Below, one piece after another: positions 25,953-33,586 of a stretch of 64,000 nucleotides of DNA (position 1 is the first letter of the stretch; each line of letters starts with the position of its first letter). Location: positions 157,310 through 221,309 of the forward strand of contig NZ_JBNNUK010000005.1 in the NCBI RefSeq assembly GCF_050279675.1. The letters run 5' to 3'. Under the pieces are notes generated by a model, which searched no databases, was not told where the DNA came from, and saw only the letters and a program-made list of their open reading frames with translations. The translations under genes were made by a program, and so were the position numbers. Source of the DNA: Viridibacillus sp050279675 (GTDB lineage Bacteria; Bacillota; Bacilli; Bacillales_A; Planococcaceae).

Positions 25953-25979
25953 TTAAACTAACGGGGCAGAATAGTTCAA
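25953..25979 (+). repeat. Palindromic spacer repeat copy 6
   Basis: TTAAACTAA, then CGGGGCAGA, then ATAGTTCAA. Same orientation; arms slightly diverged. Confidence 0.75.
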
Positions 25980-26044
25980 TAAAATAAGTTGGTTTAAACC
26001 TTTTTACTCAGTCATATATTTAAAGTGAAAAGGAAGTGTACTGA

Positions 26045-26489
26045 ATGAAAAAAGGCAAAATCACTTTAATTGGAACCATAATAATTTTATTTGTTGCAAC
26101 CTTTCTATTTATCAATAACTCTTCAACAAAAGGAGAAATAGGTGAAACTCCTCCTTCGATAAGCCCTGAAAAACAAGCGGAAAAAGAAAAGAAAATAAAA
26201 GAAAATAAAAGAAGTAGAGGAAATACAAACCCTACTTTATCAAGAAAGTGGCTTTTTTGAACAAGTAAGCAGTAAATTGAAAGAAAAAAGTTATGTTTTT
26301 CAAATGTTGCTTACAGTTTATTCAAAAGATGATATTAGGGTGAAATATATCTTAACAAATAAAGAGGCTACTGAATCTGTACAAGAAGAGGTAAAATCAA
26401 TTTTCTATGAGTCAGTTGAAAAGAACAATCTAGATTCTAATTCATTTAATCTTAAAGTGAGTGATAGTGATGATGGACCAGATTGGTAA
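26045..26489 (+). pseudogene. Exported small protein gene broken by a 10-bp tandem duplication
   Basis: The frame starts MKKGKITLIGTIIILFVATF (membrane anchor or signal) and runs to a KEKKIKE region. There GAAAATAAAA occurs twice in tandem (26191-26200 and 26201-26210), shifting the frame to an early stop at 26260. With one copy removed the frame continues KEVEEIQTLLYQESGFFEQV and ends at 26489 with DSDDGPDW, giving about 144 residues. The duplication is the only lesion seen. It is a one-gene unit between spacer repeats 6 and 7. Confidence 0.8.
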
Positions 26490-26496
26490 GGATGTT

Positions 26497-26530
26497 CTTC
26501 TTCAACTAACGGGTCCTTTAGTTGAAGAAG
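26497..26530 (+). repeat. Palindromic spacer repeat copy 7 (longest)
   Basis: Arms CTTCTTCAACTAA (26497-26509) and TTTAGTTGAAGAAG (26517-26530) around CGGGTCC. It is the longest palindrome of the set and starts 8 bp after the stop of the previous gene. Confidence 0.85.
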
Positions 26531-26616
26531 AGCTACTACTAAATTAATGAAAAAGACAGCATTTTGATCAATCTTTGTTAAATGTGCTGTTTACGAATAA
26601 GAAAGTCCGTTGTTTA

Positions 26617-26662
26617 AAAAAGATAGTTTGAATTGGATTTTCATACCATCTTTCTTTTTATC
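26617..26662 (+). terminator. Terminator-like hairpin without an intact upstream gene
   Basis: AAAGATAGT and ACCATCTTT arms with one mismatch are followed by CTTTTTATC. The preceding 90 bp has no gene, so this may be the tail of a deleted cassette gene. Confidence 0.5.
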
Positions 26663-26726
26663 CCATATAATATATGTAAGAATATACCAATGTTCATATA
26701 GTTAAGAAAAGGGTGAAAGTTAAATA

Positions 26727-26894
26727 GTATTTTTCAAAAAACCTCATATATATATACTGTCAGCAATTATTGCTTTGTTTGGAATTTTAGTGAATTACGA
26801 AACAGCATGGGCTGTGGCTCTCTTAGGAATTAGTTTCGTAGGCTACTTATTTTTAATCTATCTGGATAGAGGGAAAGCTAAACATAATAATTAA
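26727..26894 (+). pseudogene. Small two-helix membrane protein frame without a standard start
   Basis: An open frame reads FFKKPHIYILSAIIALFG, then YETAWAVALLGISFVGYLF and ends DRGKAKHNN, a convincing 55-residue membrane protein. An AAGGGTGAAAG ribosome binding site sits at the right distance, but the codon where ATG is expected is GTA or ATA. A start-codon mutation is the simplest reading. Confidence 0.5.
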
Positions 26895-27054
26895 ATGGGG
26901 GCGAATCTTCATTATTCGCTAACCAAATTAAACAACATTATTATTTGTTAAAGGAACAAATTTAAAGCAACTAACCGATTTTTCATAAACTCTTTATTAT
27001 TTAGGTACAGTAAACACAGGATTTCTAACTCGTGAAGAGACACTTAGTAAAATA

Positions 27055-27252
27055 ATGTGCAGATTCATAAGTATATTCAGTATTTTTAAGTCAATGGGTA
27101 TTTTCTTGTTAACGTTTGTTTTTAGGATTGATGCACAATTAATCTCGCTTCAACTCATAGTAATTATTGGTTCTATCATTCTACTGGGGATATGTATTGG
27201 GATATTGTTTAGCGTTTTGAGAACACCGAATACTCAAATGGAAATTATTTAA
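27055..27252 (+). CDS. Small membrane protein, possibly lacking its true start
   Basis: The ATG at 27055 gives 65 residues with two membrane helices (about residues 14-32 and 32-54). The frame is open back to 26989, and the upstream part (GTVNTGFLTREETLSK) looks like a genuine N-terminus without a start codon, while the ATG has no ribosome binding site. It may be a decayed gene. No family was recognised. Confidence 0.4.
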   Translation: MCRFISIFSIFKSMGIFLLTFVFRIDAQLISLQLIVIIGSIILLGICIGILFSVLRTPNTQMEII

Positions 27253-27348
27253 TGGATAGATAATATTTTTATCGAATTTAGGTGTAACGGAATAATAAAT
27301 TCGATAAAAACAGTCTTAACGATTTTTAAATACTGTACAATTTTGCTG

Positions 27349-27376
27349 AAGAGTTTATAAACAAACGGGCAGTAAA
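27349..27376 (+). repeat. Possible degenerate spacer repeat copy 8
   Basis: TTTATAAACAAA, then CGGGCAG, then TAAACTTTA resembles the spacer palindrome in order and orientation but has lost most arm pairing. Confidence 0.35.
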
Positions 27377-27440
27377 CTTTAGCAAGATTTATCAAAAAAA
27401 TTTTCTCTATATTCGGTATGATGATTTTGAGGTGAGCAAG

Positions 27441-28319
27441 ATGTATTACAGCGAAGTAACGCAAAAAACAATTTCTTATATTGAAAGCAATCTGACGGAA
27501 GAGATTCAACTTGATACTTTCCCATTAGTTATCGGATATTCGAAATATCATTTACTTCGGATTTTTAAACAAGAAACAGGGAAATCGATTGGCGAATATA
27601 TCCGTTTACGTAGGACGGCGATGGCTGCATTGATATTATTGCACTCAGATGAATCAATTTTAACGATTGCTTTCTTACTTCAATTTCAATCTCAAGAGGC
27701 GTTTACAAGAGCGTTTAAAGAGGTTTACTCCTTGCCACCAGGGAAATATCGAAAGCTTATGCAGGCTGTACGAATGATGGAGGAGGAGAAAAAAATGAAT
27801 AAAAGTGAACAAATTACAGGCTGGAGCTTAAGCGGATCTAATCCAGAGTTGTATGATTTCGTAGTGGACGGAGATGTATTTCACACAGGAACAAAATCAG
27901 GTTTACTCTTTGCAAAAGGGGAAGCAAACGCTCAGCAGTTTGCCACAATTATGCAAGGTTTCCAAGCAAATGATTTTAAAGGGAAACGTCTAAAGCTGTC
28001 ATGTTATTTAAAAACAGAAAACGTTATAAAATGTGGTGCATGGCTTCGGATTGATAACACTAATGGCGATACTATTCAATTTGATAATATGGATAACCGC
28101 TCCATTCAAGGCTCAACAGATTGGAATCACTATTCAATTATTCTAGATGTTCCAGAAGAAAGTGCTTCTATTCATTTTGGTGTATTACTTATTGGAACGG
28201 GGAAAGTATGGGCTGATGGATTTCGTTTTGAAGAAGTGAATGAAAAAGTAGCTACGACAAATATGCTTACACAGGAGCATTTGCCAAAGCAACCGAGTAA
28301 TTTGGATTTTAGTGATTAG
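27441..28319 (+). CDS. AraC-family regulator with a C-terminal jelly-roll-like domain
   Basis: This 292-residue protein has the two-helix-turn-helix AraC domain at its N-terminus (residues 1-105; KYHLLRIFKQETGKSIGEYI, then TRAFKEVYSLPPGKYR). About 160 residues follow that look like a carbohydrate-binding or jelly-roll module (GKRLKLSCYLKTE, GAWLRIDN, GSTDWNHYSIILDVP). Such proteins occur in Bacillus and are presumed ligand-responsive. The GTG at 27432 lies within the ribosome binding site AGGTGA, so the ATG at 27441 was chosen. No obvious target gene is adjacent. Confidence 0.86.
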   Translation: MYYSEVTQKTISYIESNLTEEIQLDTFPLVIGYSKYHLLRIFKQETGKSIGEYIRLRRTAMAALILLHSDESILTIAFLLQFQSQEAFTRAFKEVYSLPPGKYRKLMQAVRMMEEEKKMNKSEQITGWSLSGSNPELYDFVVDGDVFHTGTKSGLLFAKGEANAQQFATIMQGFQANDFKGKRLKLSCYLKTENVIKCGAWLRIDNTNGDTIQFDNMDNRSIQGSTDWNHYSIILDVPEESASIHFGVLLIGTGKVWADGFRFEEVNEKVATTNMLTQEHLPKQPSNLDFSD

Positions 28320-28414
28320 TTCATGTTCAGCTTTTTTACTGTAAAATGTGGTATGATATTACATATAATTGAAACAGTTATGTAAGTAATACAATATAAG
28401 GAGGGCTACATTTT

Positions 28415-28444
28415 ATGAGAAGAGAAGCTATTCATTTTGCATAG
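28415..28444 (+). CDS. Nine-codon leader-like ORF
   Basis: The strong ribosome binding site AAGGAGGGC precedes the ATG at 28415, which encodes MRREAIHFA and stops at 28444. A long hairpin follows at once and the CD3324-type gene starts 82 bp later. The layout resembles a translation-controlled attenuator, but could also be the stub of a deleted gene. Confidence 0.45.
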   Translation: MRREAIHFA

Positions 28445-28490
28445 TAAAGGCTATTGCAAAATATTATAAACAAAATAATAGCCTTTGCTA
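28442..28490 (+). promoter_or_regulatory. Hairpin between the leader ORF and the CD3324-like gene
   Basis: TAGTAAAGGCTATT (28442-28455) pairs with AATAGCCTTTGCTA (28477-28490) with one mismatch. No T-run follows, so it is not a standard terminator. It begins inside the leader stop codon. Confidence 0.55.
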
Positions 28491-28526
28491 TTCCTAAAAG
28501 AACTATTAAAATTTAGGAGTGCAAAA

Positions 28527-28820
28527 ATGAGCTATAAAAGAGCAAATAATCTTCTACCTGCAGAGTTGGTAGAGTTAATACAGACATATGTCGATGGTGA
28601 ATATATTTATATCCCAAGAAGAGGAGAAAATAAAAAGTCTTGGGGATCAGGTACTGCTACAAGGAGAGAATTGGATTTAAGGAATTCTAATATTTACAAC
28701 GATTTCTTATCTGGAATAGATACAACTACTTTAGCGGGGAAATATTATTTATCATCAAAAAGTATCCAAAGAATCATACTAAAAGAAAAGAAAGCAAATA
28801 ATGAGTCAATGTGGTTATAA
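28527..28820 (+). CDS. CD3324 family protein (Mor-like helix-turn-helix)
   Basis: This 97-residue protein matches the CD3324 family: SYKRANNLLPAELVELIQ, then YVDGEYIYIPRRGENKKSWG and a C-terminal helix-turn-helix GKYYLSSKSIQRIILKEKK. The fold is like the Mor transcription activator, so DNA binding is probable; targets are unknown. The frame opens at 28485, but the ATG at 28527 with TTAGGAG is the proper start. A leader-like ORF and hairpin lie upstream. Confidence 0.85.
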   Translation: MSYKRANNLLPAELVELIQTYVDGEYIYIPRRGENKKSWGSGTATRRELDLRNSNIYNDFLSGIDTTTLAGKYYLSSKSIQRIILKEKKANNESMWL

Positions 28821-28921
28821 ACTACATTGGCTTATTTTCTTTTATGAAAAAAGGATGAGGTGTTTTCCAGTTATGTAGTTAAGTTATACTTTATTTAGAT
28901 AGAGACCAGGAGGGAATTTAA

Positions 28922-29833
28922 ATGAAAAAAGTAATGATTAACGGCAAAAACTATAAATTGATTTCCCACTACCAGGATGATAATGAACTACGAAACAGCT
29001 TTAATTTGCTAACTCAACAAACTTATAATTTCGATTTTGAGAATTGGTATAAAAGTGGTTTTTGGAAAGAGAATTGTATTTTGTATTCACTGATAGACAA
29101 CGATAAAATGGTTTCTCATATTACAGTCAGTGTCATTGATTTTATCGTCTTAGAGGAGAAAAAACGATTTGTTCAGTTTGGTACAGTGATGACAGATGAA
29201 CAATACCGCAAACAAGGCCTAAGCCGAGTGCTAATGGAAGTGGTTTTAGAGGAATGGAAAGATAAATGTGATATGTTCTATCTTTTTGCCAATGACAGTG
29301 TTCTTGATTTTTATCCTAAGTTTGGATTTGTACCTGTTGATGAATATCAAACTTCAACACAAATTTCAGAAATCGAAAGTCCTTATTCTGTCCGAAAAAT
29401 GGACATCGATAATGTTAGCGATCTTAATCTGCTTTATGATACGGCAAAGAATGCTGAAGCACAATTTGCACTTTCAATGCAGAATAACGCAGGGCAAGTC
29501 ATGTTCTATTGTAACTACTTTGAATTGTTCAGTTTTAAGGATAATCTTTTCTATATACAAGACTTAAATGCAATTGCTGTTGCAGATTGCGAAGAAAATA
29601 CATTGATTCTATATGATATTTTGGTAACAGAAAAAATAGAAATTGAAGATGTTTTAAATGCCTTGGCAACAGAACAGACAAAGAGTGCAATACTGAAATT
29701 TATGCCAATCAATAGCGCAAATTATGAAGTAACTCTTTTTAAAGAAGAGGATTCAACTCTTATGGTAATGGGGGATAAAGATGAACTATTAAAAAATAAC
29801 AAGCTAATGTTCCCCATGTTATCTCATACATGA
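28922..29833 (+). CDS. GNAT-family N-acetyltransferase with C-terminal extension
   Basis: This 303-residue protein has its GNAT domain in residues 1-150 (FVQFGTVMTDEQYRKQGLSR is the acetyl-CoA site, DFYPKFGFVPVDEY closes the fold). A second half of about 150 residues has weaker acetyltransferase-like features, as in two-domain enzymes. The ATG follows AGGAGGG. The substrate is unknown. It is followed by array B. Confidence 0.83.
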   Translation: MKKVMINGKNYKLISHYQDDNELRNSFNLLTQQTYNFDFENWYKSGFWKENCILYSLIDNDKMVSHITVSVIDFIVLEEKKRFVQFGTVMTDEQYRKQGLSRVLMEVVLEEWKDKCDMFYLFANDSVLDFYPKFGFVPVDEYQTSTQISEIESPYSVRKMDIDNVSDLNLLYDTAKNAEAQFALSMQNNAGQVMFYCNYFELFSFKDNLFYIQDLNAIAVADCEENTLILYDILVTEKIEIEDVLNALATEQTKSAILKFMPINSANYEVTLFKEEDSTLMVMGDKDELLKNNKLMFPMLSHT

Positions 29834-29923
29834 TATTGCTAAGGTTTTTGAGTAATAGGAGAGCCTTTATTGATCAAGAGTTTTCATAATAGTCTCTCTT
29901 TTATACTTAGTTCAAGTGAATTT

Positions 29924-30495
29924 AGAAAAATGATTTGATCTACTCAGGACTTGATTTAACTCATTCAGAAGATGATTTGACCTACTCGAAGCAACATTTA
30001 ACCTACTGGAGAGTATAGAAAAATGATTTGATCTACTCAGGACTTGATTTAACTCATTCAGAAGATGATTTGACCTACTCGAAGCAACATTTAACCTACT
30101 GGAGAGTATAGNNNNNNNNNNNNNNNNNNNNNNNNNNNNNNNNNNNNNNNNNNNNNNNNNNNNNNNNNNNNNNNNNNNNNNNNNNNNNNNNNNNNNNNNN
30201 NNNNNNNNNAGAAAAATGATTTGATCTACTCAGGACTTGATTTAACTCATTCAGAAGATGATTTGACCTACTCGAAGTAGCATTTAACCTACTGGAGAGT
30301 ATAGAAAAATGATTTGATCAACTCAGCACTTGATTTAACTCATTCAGAAGATGATTTGACCTACTCGAAGCAGCATTTAACCTACTGGAGAGTATAGGGA
30401 AATGATTTGATCAACTCAGCACTTGATTTAACTCATTCAGAGGGTGTTTTAACCTACTCAAGGAAACATTTAACCTATTCGAACATATATAGAAG
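29924..30495. repeat. 93-bp tandem repeat array B, built from 21-bp units, with an assembly gap
   Basis: Units begin at 29924, 30017, 30110, 30210, 30303 and 30396. Every spacing outside the gap is exactly 93 bp, made of four 21-bp subunits plus a 9-bp joint (TAGAAAAAT type). Subunits such as GATTTGACCTACTCGAAGCA belong to the same family as array A. An N run covers 30112-30209 (98 bases), so the true copy number is unknown. The last copies are more diverged, starting AGGGAAATG. Confidence 0.9.
30112..30209. other. Assembly gap (N run) inside array B
   Basis: 98 undetermined bases. The flanking units are out of the 93-bp phase by 7 bases (100 instead of 93), so the gap length is an estimate. 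Confidence 0.98.
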
Positions 30496-30563
30496 CAAGT
30501 TTTAACCAAATAAGTACTACATGTGAATAAAGATTGAATTAAATATTCTCTGGGGGAATAACT

Positions 30564-31127
30564 ATGGATTTTGCAAAAATATTAAAAGAGTTTCCAATAA
30601 TAGAAACGCAAAAAATTCGTTTAAGAAAATTAAGATTGGAAGATGCACCTGCGTTATTAAAATATTATTCCAATGAAAATGTATATCGAAATCTTGATTG
30701 GAATGGGCCAGAAACTTTAGAAAGAAGTTATGAAGTTATTAAACTATGGAACAAAGGCTATGATGCAGGTTGGATTATTCGTTTTGCAATTGCAGACAAA
30801 GTCACAGATGAAATTATTGGAACGATATTTTTAAGTGAATTTGAAGGGAAAAGGGCTGAAATTGGCTATGAACTATCAGAACAATATTGGCGTCGTGGAG
30901 TAATGTCCGAAGCAGTGCATGAGGTTTTATCAATAGGATTTAACTATTTAGGCTTAGTAAGAATCCAGGCAATTGTTAGTGATGAAAATATAGCTTCAAA
31001 GGTATTATTAAAAAAATTTAACTTCCAAGAAGAAGGTTATTTAAGAAAGTTTGAATGCCATAGTGTTACTGGAGAATGTAAAGATATGTGGTTTTATAGT
31101 TTGTTAAATTCAGAGTTTCAAAAATGA
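30564..31127 (+). CDS. RimJ/RimL-type GNAT acetyltransferase
   Basis: This 187-residue acetyltransferase has TQKIRLRKLRLEDAPALLKYY at its N-terminus, the acetyl-CoA loop YELSEQYWRRGVMSEAVHEV and DENIASKVLLKKFNFQEEGYL. This is the usual layout for ribosomal-protein alanine acetyltransferase-like enzymes, though many act on other amines. The ATG follows CTGGGGG. One-gene unit directly after array B. Confidence 0.87.
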   Translation: MDFAKILKEFPIIETQKIRLRKLRLEDAPALLKYYSNENVYRNLDWNGPETLERSYEVIKLWNKGYDAGWIIRFAIADKVTDEIIGTIFLSEFEGKRAEIGYELSEQYWRRGVMSEAVHEVLSIGFNYLGLVRIQAIVSDENIASKVLLKKFNFQEEGYLRKFECHSVTGECKDMWFYSLLNSEFQK

Positions 31128-31219
31128 GAGATGATTTTTTATATAGTATAAATCTCATTCTATTTAGACTGAATTTATGACGAAAAGACTTGAAAAAAGA
31201 GTTAGGAGTTGTGATATTA

Positions 31220-32053
31220 ATGTTAGAAAAAATTACTGATAGAATTTTCTATATGAAAAATAGTGATGAAACAGATAGGCCAGTGTTAGGTCTTGTGATA
31301 GGTGACGATTATTGTTTAATAGTTGATGCAGGAAATTCACCCAAACATGCAAACGAATTTAAAATAGAAATAGACAAAATGGGCTTGCCACCGATGAAAT
31401 TTTTAGTTTTAACTCATCATCACTGGGATCATACTTTTGGTTTAAAAGAATGGAGTTTGATTTCAATTGCAAATAACAAAACAAGCAATTATTTGAATAT
31501 GTATCGAGAGACTAAATATGATGATAAATCATTAGAAATAGCAAAAGCTAAGGGTGTTTTTAATGATTTTTCAATAAAATGTATAAAGTCAGAGATTACT
31601 GATAGAGTGAATTTTTTACCTGAAAATGTGAATCTATCTTTTGATGGTGAAATGAAAATTGATTTAGGTGGGGTTACATGTGAGATACGCCAAATTGTAA
31701 GTCCGCATACGGACGATTCAACAATTTTATATATTCCTGAAGAGAAGACTCTATTTTTAGGTGACTGTATTTATGGACGAACAATACAGGGAAGTAACCA
31801 TTTCGATGCTAATTTACTATTTCCGATGATACAAATTATTGAAGAGTATGATGCTGAATACTATGTATGCTCACATGAGTCAGTTTGCAGTAGAGAAGAA
31901 ATAGTATCTTATTGGGAGCAATTAAATATTAGTTATGCTATCGCTGATAATTGTTCAAGCTTAGAAGAGGGAGTAATAGCATACAAAAAGCAGTTTGATA
32001 TTGAACCTTCAAATGATATGGTCTTTTTCATGAAAAGCTTCGGACTTAGATAA
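31220..32053 (+). CDS. Metallo-beta-lactamase-fold hydrolase
   Basis: This 277-residue hydrolase has the binuclear zinc motif THHHWDHTFGL, the later SPHTDDST histidine and GDCIYG, fitting a complete MBL-fold active site. No signal peptide, so probably cytosolic; subfamily and substrate are not clear. The frame opens at 31190, but the ATG at 31220 follows TTAGGAG at a reasonable distance and gives the family N-terminus (LEKITDRIFYMKN). Confidence 0.86.
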   Translation: MLEKITDRIFYMKNSDETDRPVLGLVIGDDYCLIVDAGNSPKHANEFKIEIDKMGLPPMKFLVLTHHHWDHTFGLKEWSLISIANNKTSNYLNMYRETKYDDKSLEIAKAKGVFNDFSIKCIKSEITDRVNFLPENVNLSFDGEMKIDLGGVTCEIRQIVSPHTDDSTILYIPEEKTLFLGDCIYGRTIQGSNHFDANLLFPMIQIIEEYDAEYYVCSHESVCSREEIVSYWEQLNISYAIADNCSSLEEGVIAYKKQFDIEPSNDMVFFMKSFGLR

Positions 32054-32289
32054 ATCCATGTTTTCATTTACCTTTTTGCAAAACGTTTTTTTACTAACGT
32101 TTATATAGATAATATAATCATGTTTTAAAATTTTGAATCTCTCATAATATTTCTGTATTTGACTTTGAAGGGTTTTATTGGCAATAATTAACTGTGTATT
32201 TCTAACTAATGAAGTATTCAATAACTCATTGAAAAACTGCAATTACTAGAATAGAATATTTCCGATTTTAAAATATAGAAAGGTAGTGT

Positions 32290-32545
32290 ATTCTCATTGA
32301 TTTTACAAAATGAACTTGATCTTATAGAAGCGATAAAAAAGATACATAGATGATGGGGATTTTACAAACTATCGAACAGTTGAGTTTGCTAGACTGTTCG
32401 ATAGTTTGTGCGGAGTAAAGCCTAGGATCTGCTACATGACTATGAAAAAAAACGACAATAGCAGATATTGATGTCATATACTTCAATGCTGAAGAGGTGG
32501 ATGAACAAATAGAAAAGAGACTTGAGCAGCAATTACTGAATTGAA
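32290..32545 (+). pseudogene. Nucleotidyltransferase-family gene ruin
   Basis: Two readable pieces remain. The first is LILQNELDLIEAIKKIHR near 32297, which resembles the N-terminus of DUF925-type nucleotidyltransferases. The second is TTIADIDVIYFNAEEVDEQIEKRLEQQL near 32450-32540, the DIDVxYF catalytic region of that family. Stops and a missing middle separate them, and a 16-bp inverted repeat lies in the gap. The remaining parts of 32054-32674 show nothing recognisable. Confidence 0.6.
32364..32409. repeat. 16-bp perfect inverted repeat inside a gene ruin
   Basis: ACAAACTATCGAACAG (32364-32379) and its exact complement CTGTTCGATAGTTTGT (32394-32409), with a 14-nt loop. No T-run follows on either strand. 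Confidence 0.8.
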
Positions 32546-32674
32546 CTACTTTATGGGAACTAATATTTTATTTACGATTCCCATATCATACCGGTTCGAG
32601 CATTAGTAAAGAGTTTTCATACTATATATAAAAATAAAAGTCAGATTAATAAAGCAGGTATAGGAGGTTCTAAA

Positions 32675-33112
32675 ATGAATAAAGAAGCACAAATTTATTG
32701 GAACGAGTATTGGGGAGAACAGAATAAGCCAACATCAGTAAGTACTTGGAAGTTCGGTGATACGACAGATAGGCTAGCCGAACAAGTAGTTAGTGGAGAG
32801 AAAACAGCAACCTGTTCTGGTCATGCTTTCTATGAGTTGAAAAACATGCCGTTACCTATGATTAATGATTATGGGGTTATTTTGAATAGTGAAGAGCAAC
32901 CTGTTGCAATTGTCAAAACAGTTGAAGTTTCAATAGTACCTATGAATGAGGTAACGGAAGAATTTGCAATTGCAGAAGGTGATGGTACATATGAGAAATG
33001 GAAAGATATACATGTGAAATTTTTCAGTTCAGAATTACAAAAATACGGTTTAACATTTACAGAGGATATTCTTCTTGTATGTGAGAGATTCAAACTTATT
33101 GATATTAAATAG
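32675..33112 (+). CDS. ASCH-domain protein
   Basis: This 145-residue protein has the ASCH pattern: WKFGDTTDRLAEQVVSGEKTAT at the start, the core LPMINDYGVILNSEEQPVAIV and AEGDGTYEKWKDIHVKFF near the end. ASCH domains bind RNA or act on modified nucleosides; some members hydrolyse acetylcytidine. The ATG follows TAGGAGG. The NUDIX gene starts 32 bp later, so the two may be co-transcribed. Confidence 0.88.
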   Translation: MNKEAQIYWNEYWGEQNKPTSVSTWKFGDTTDRLAEQVVSGEKTATCSGHAFYELKNMPLPMINDYGVILNSEEQPVAIVKTVEVSIVPMNEVTEEFAIAEGDGTYEKWKDIHVKFFSSELQKYGLTFTEDILLVCERFKLIDIK

Positions 33113-33144
33113 GTTGTAATATGACATTTTAAAAAGGAGACCCA

Positions 33145-33549
33145 ATGACAGCTATATTTACTTTGACTTCTGGAGCGGTAGTATTCAATAGTGAAAATAA
33201 AATTCTATTAAAAAAAGATCCTAACAGAGGATGGGAATTACCTGGGGGGCAAGTGGAACAGAATGAAATGATTAATGAGACTGTGATAAGAGAGGTTAAA
33301 GAAGAGACGGGTATAGATATCAAATTAATAAAGTTTTGTGGAATATCTCAAGAGATGGATAGTGGAATATGTAATTTTTGGTGGTTAGGAACTGCAATGA
33401 ATTCTAAAATTCAGACAAGTTCAGAAAGTTTATCGGTTGGATTTTATGATGTTAAAGATGCTCTTTTACTAATGAAAAACGAAGATTTTAAAAAAGAGCT
33501 TATATATTGCTTGGAAAATGAGGGAGAGCCGTTCTTTTTATCTTTATAA
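33145..33549 (+). CDS. NUDIX hydrolase
   Basis: This 134-residue pyrophosphohydrolase has a complete Nudix box, GGQVEQNEMINETVIREVKEETGI in pattern GX5EX7REUXEEXGU (residues about 33-55). The substrate (nucleoside diphosphate derivative) is not identifiable. The ATG follows AAAAGGAGA. It lies between the ASCH and the GNAT-pentapeptide genes with short gaps, forming a likely three-gene transcript of small metabolic or modifying enzymes. Confidence 0.9.
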   Translation: MTAIFTLTSGAVVFNSENKILLKKDPNRGWELPGGQVEQNEMINETVIREVKEETGIDIKLIKFCGISQEMDSGICNFWWLGTAMNSKIQTSSESLSVGFYDVKDALLLMKNEDFKKELIYCLENEGEPFFLSL

Positions 33550-33586
33550 AATAAAAATGGTTACTTTCAAAAAGGAGCACTTTTAA

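Noticed and set aside
21139..26530. Spacer palindromes as integron attC sites
   Set aside because: They are far shorter than known attC sites, lack the conserved GTT core structure and no integron integrase is visible. Only a functional analogy is kept as a finding.
29924..30495. Array B as a CRISPR array
   Set aside because: The 93-bp units are nearly identical throughout with no variable spacers, and no cas gene is near.
32009..32242. 77-codon minus-strand frame overlapping the MBL-fold gene end
   Set aside because: It overlaps a well supported gene, has no good ribosome binding site and is not protein-like at its C-terminus.
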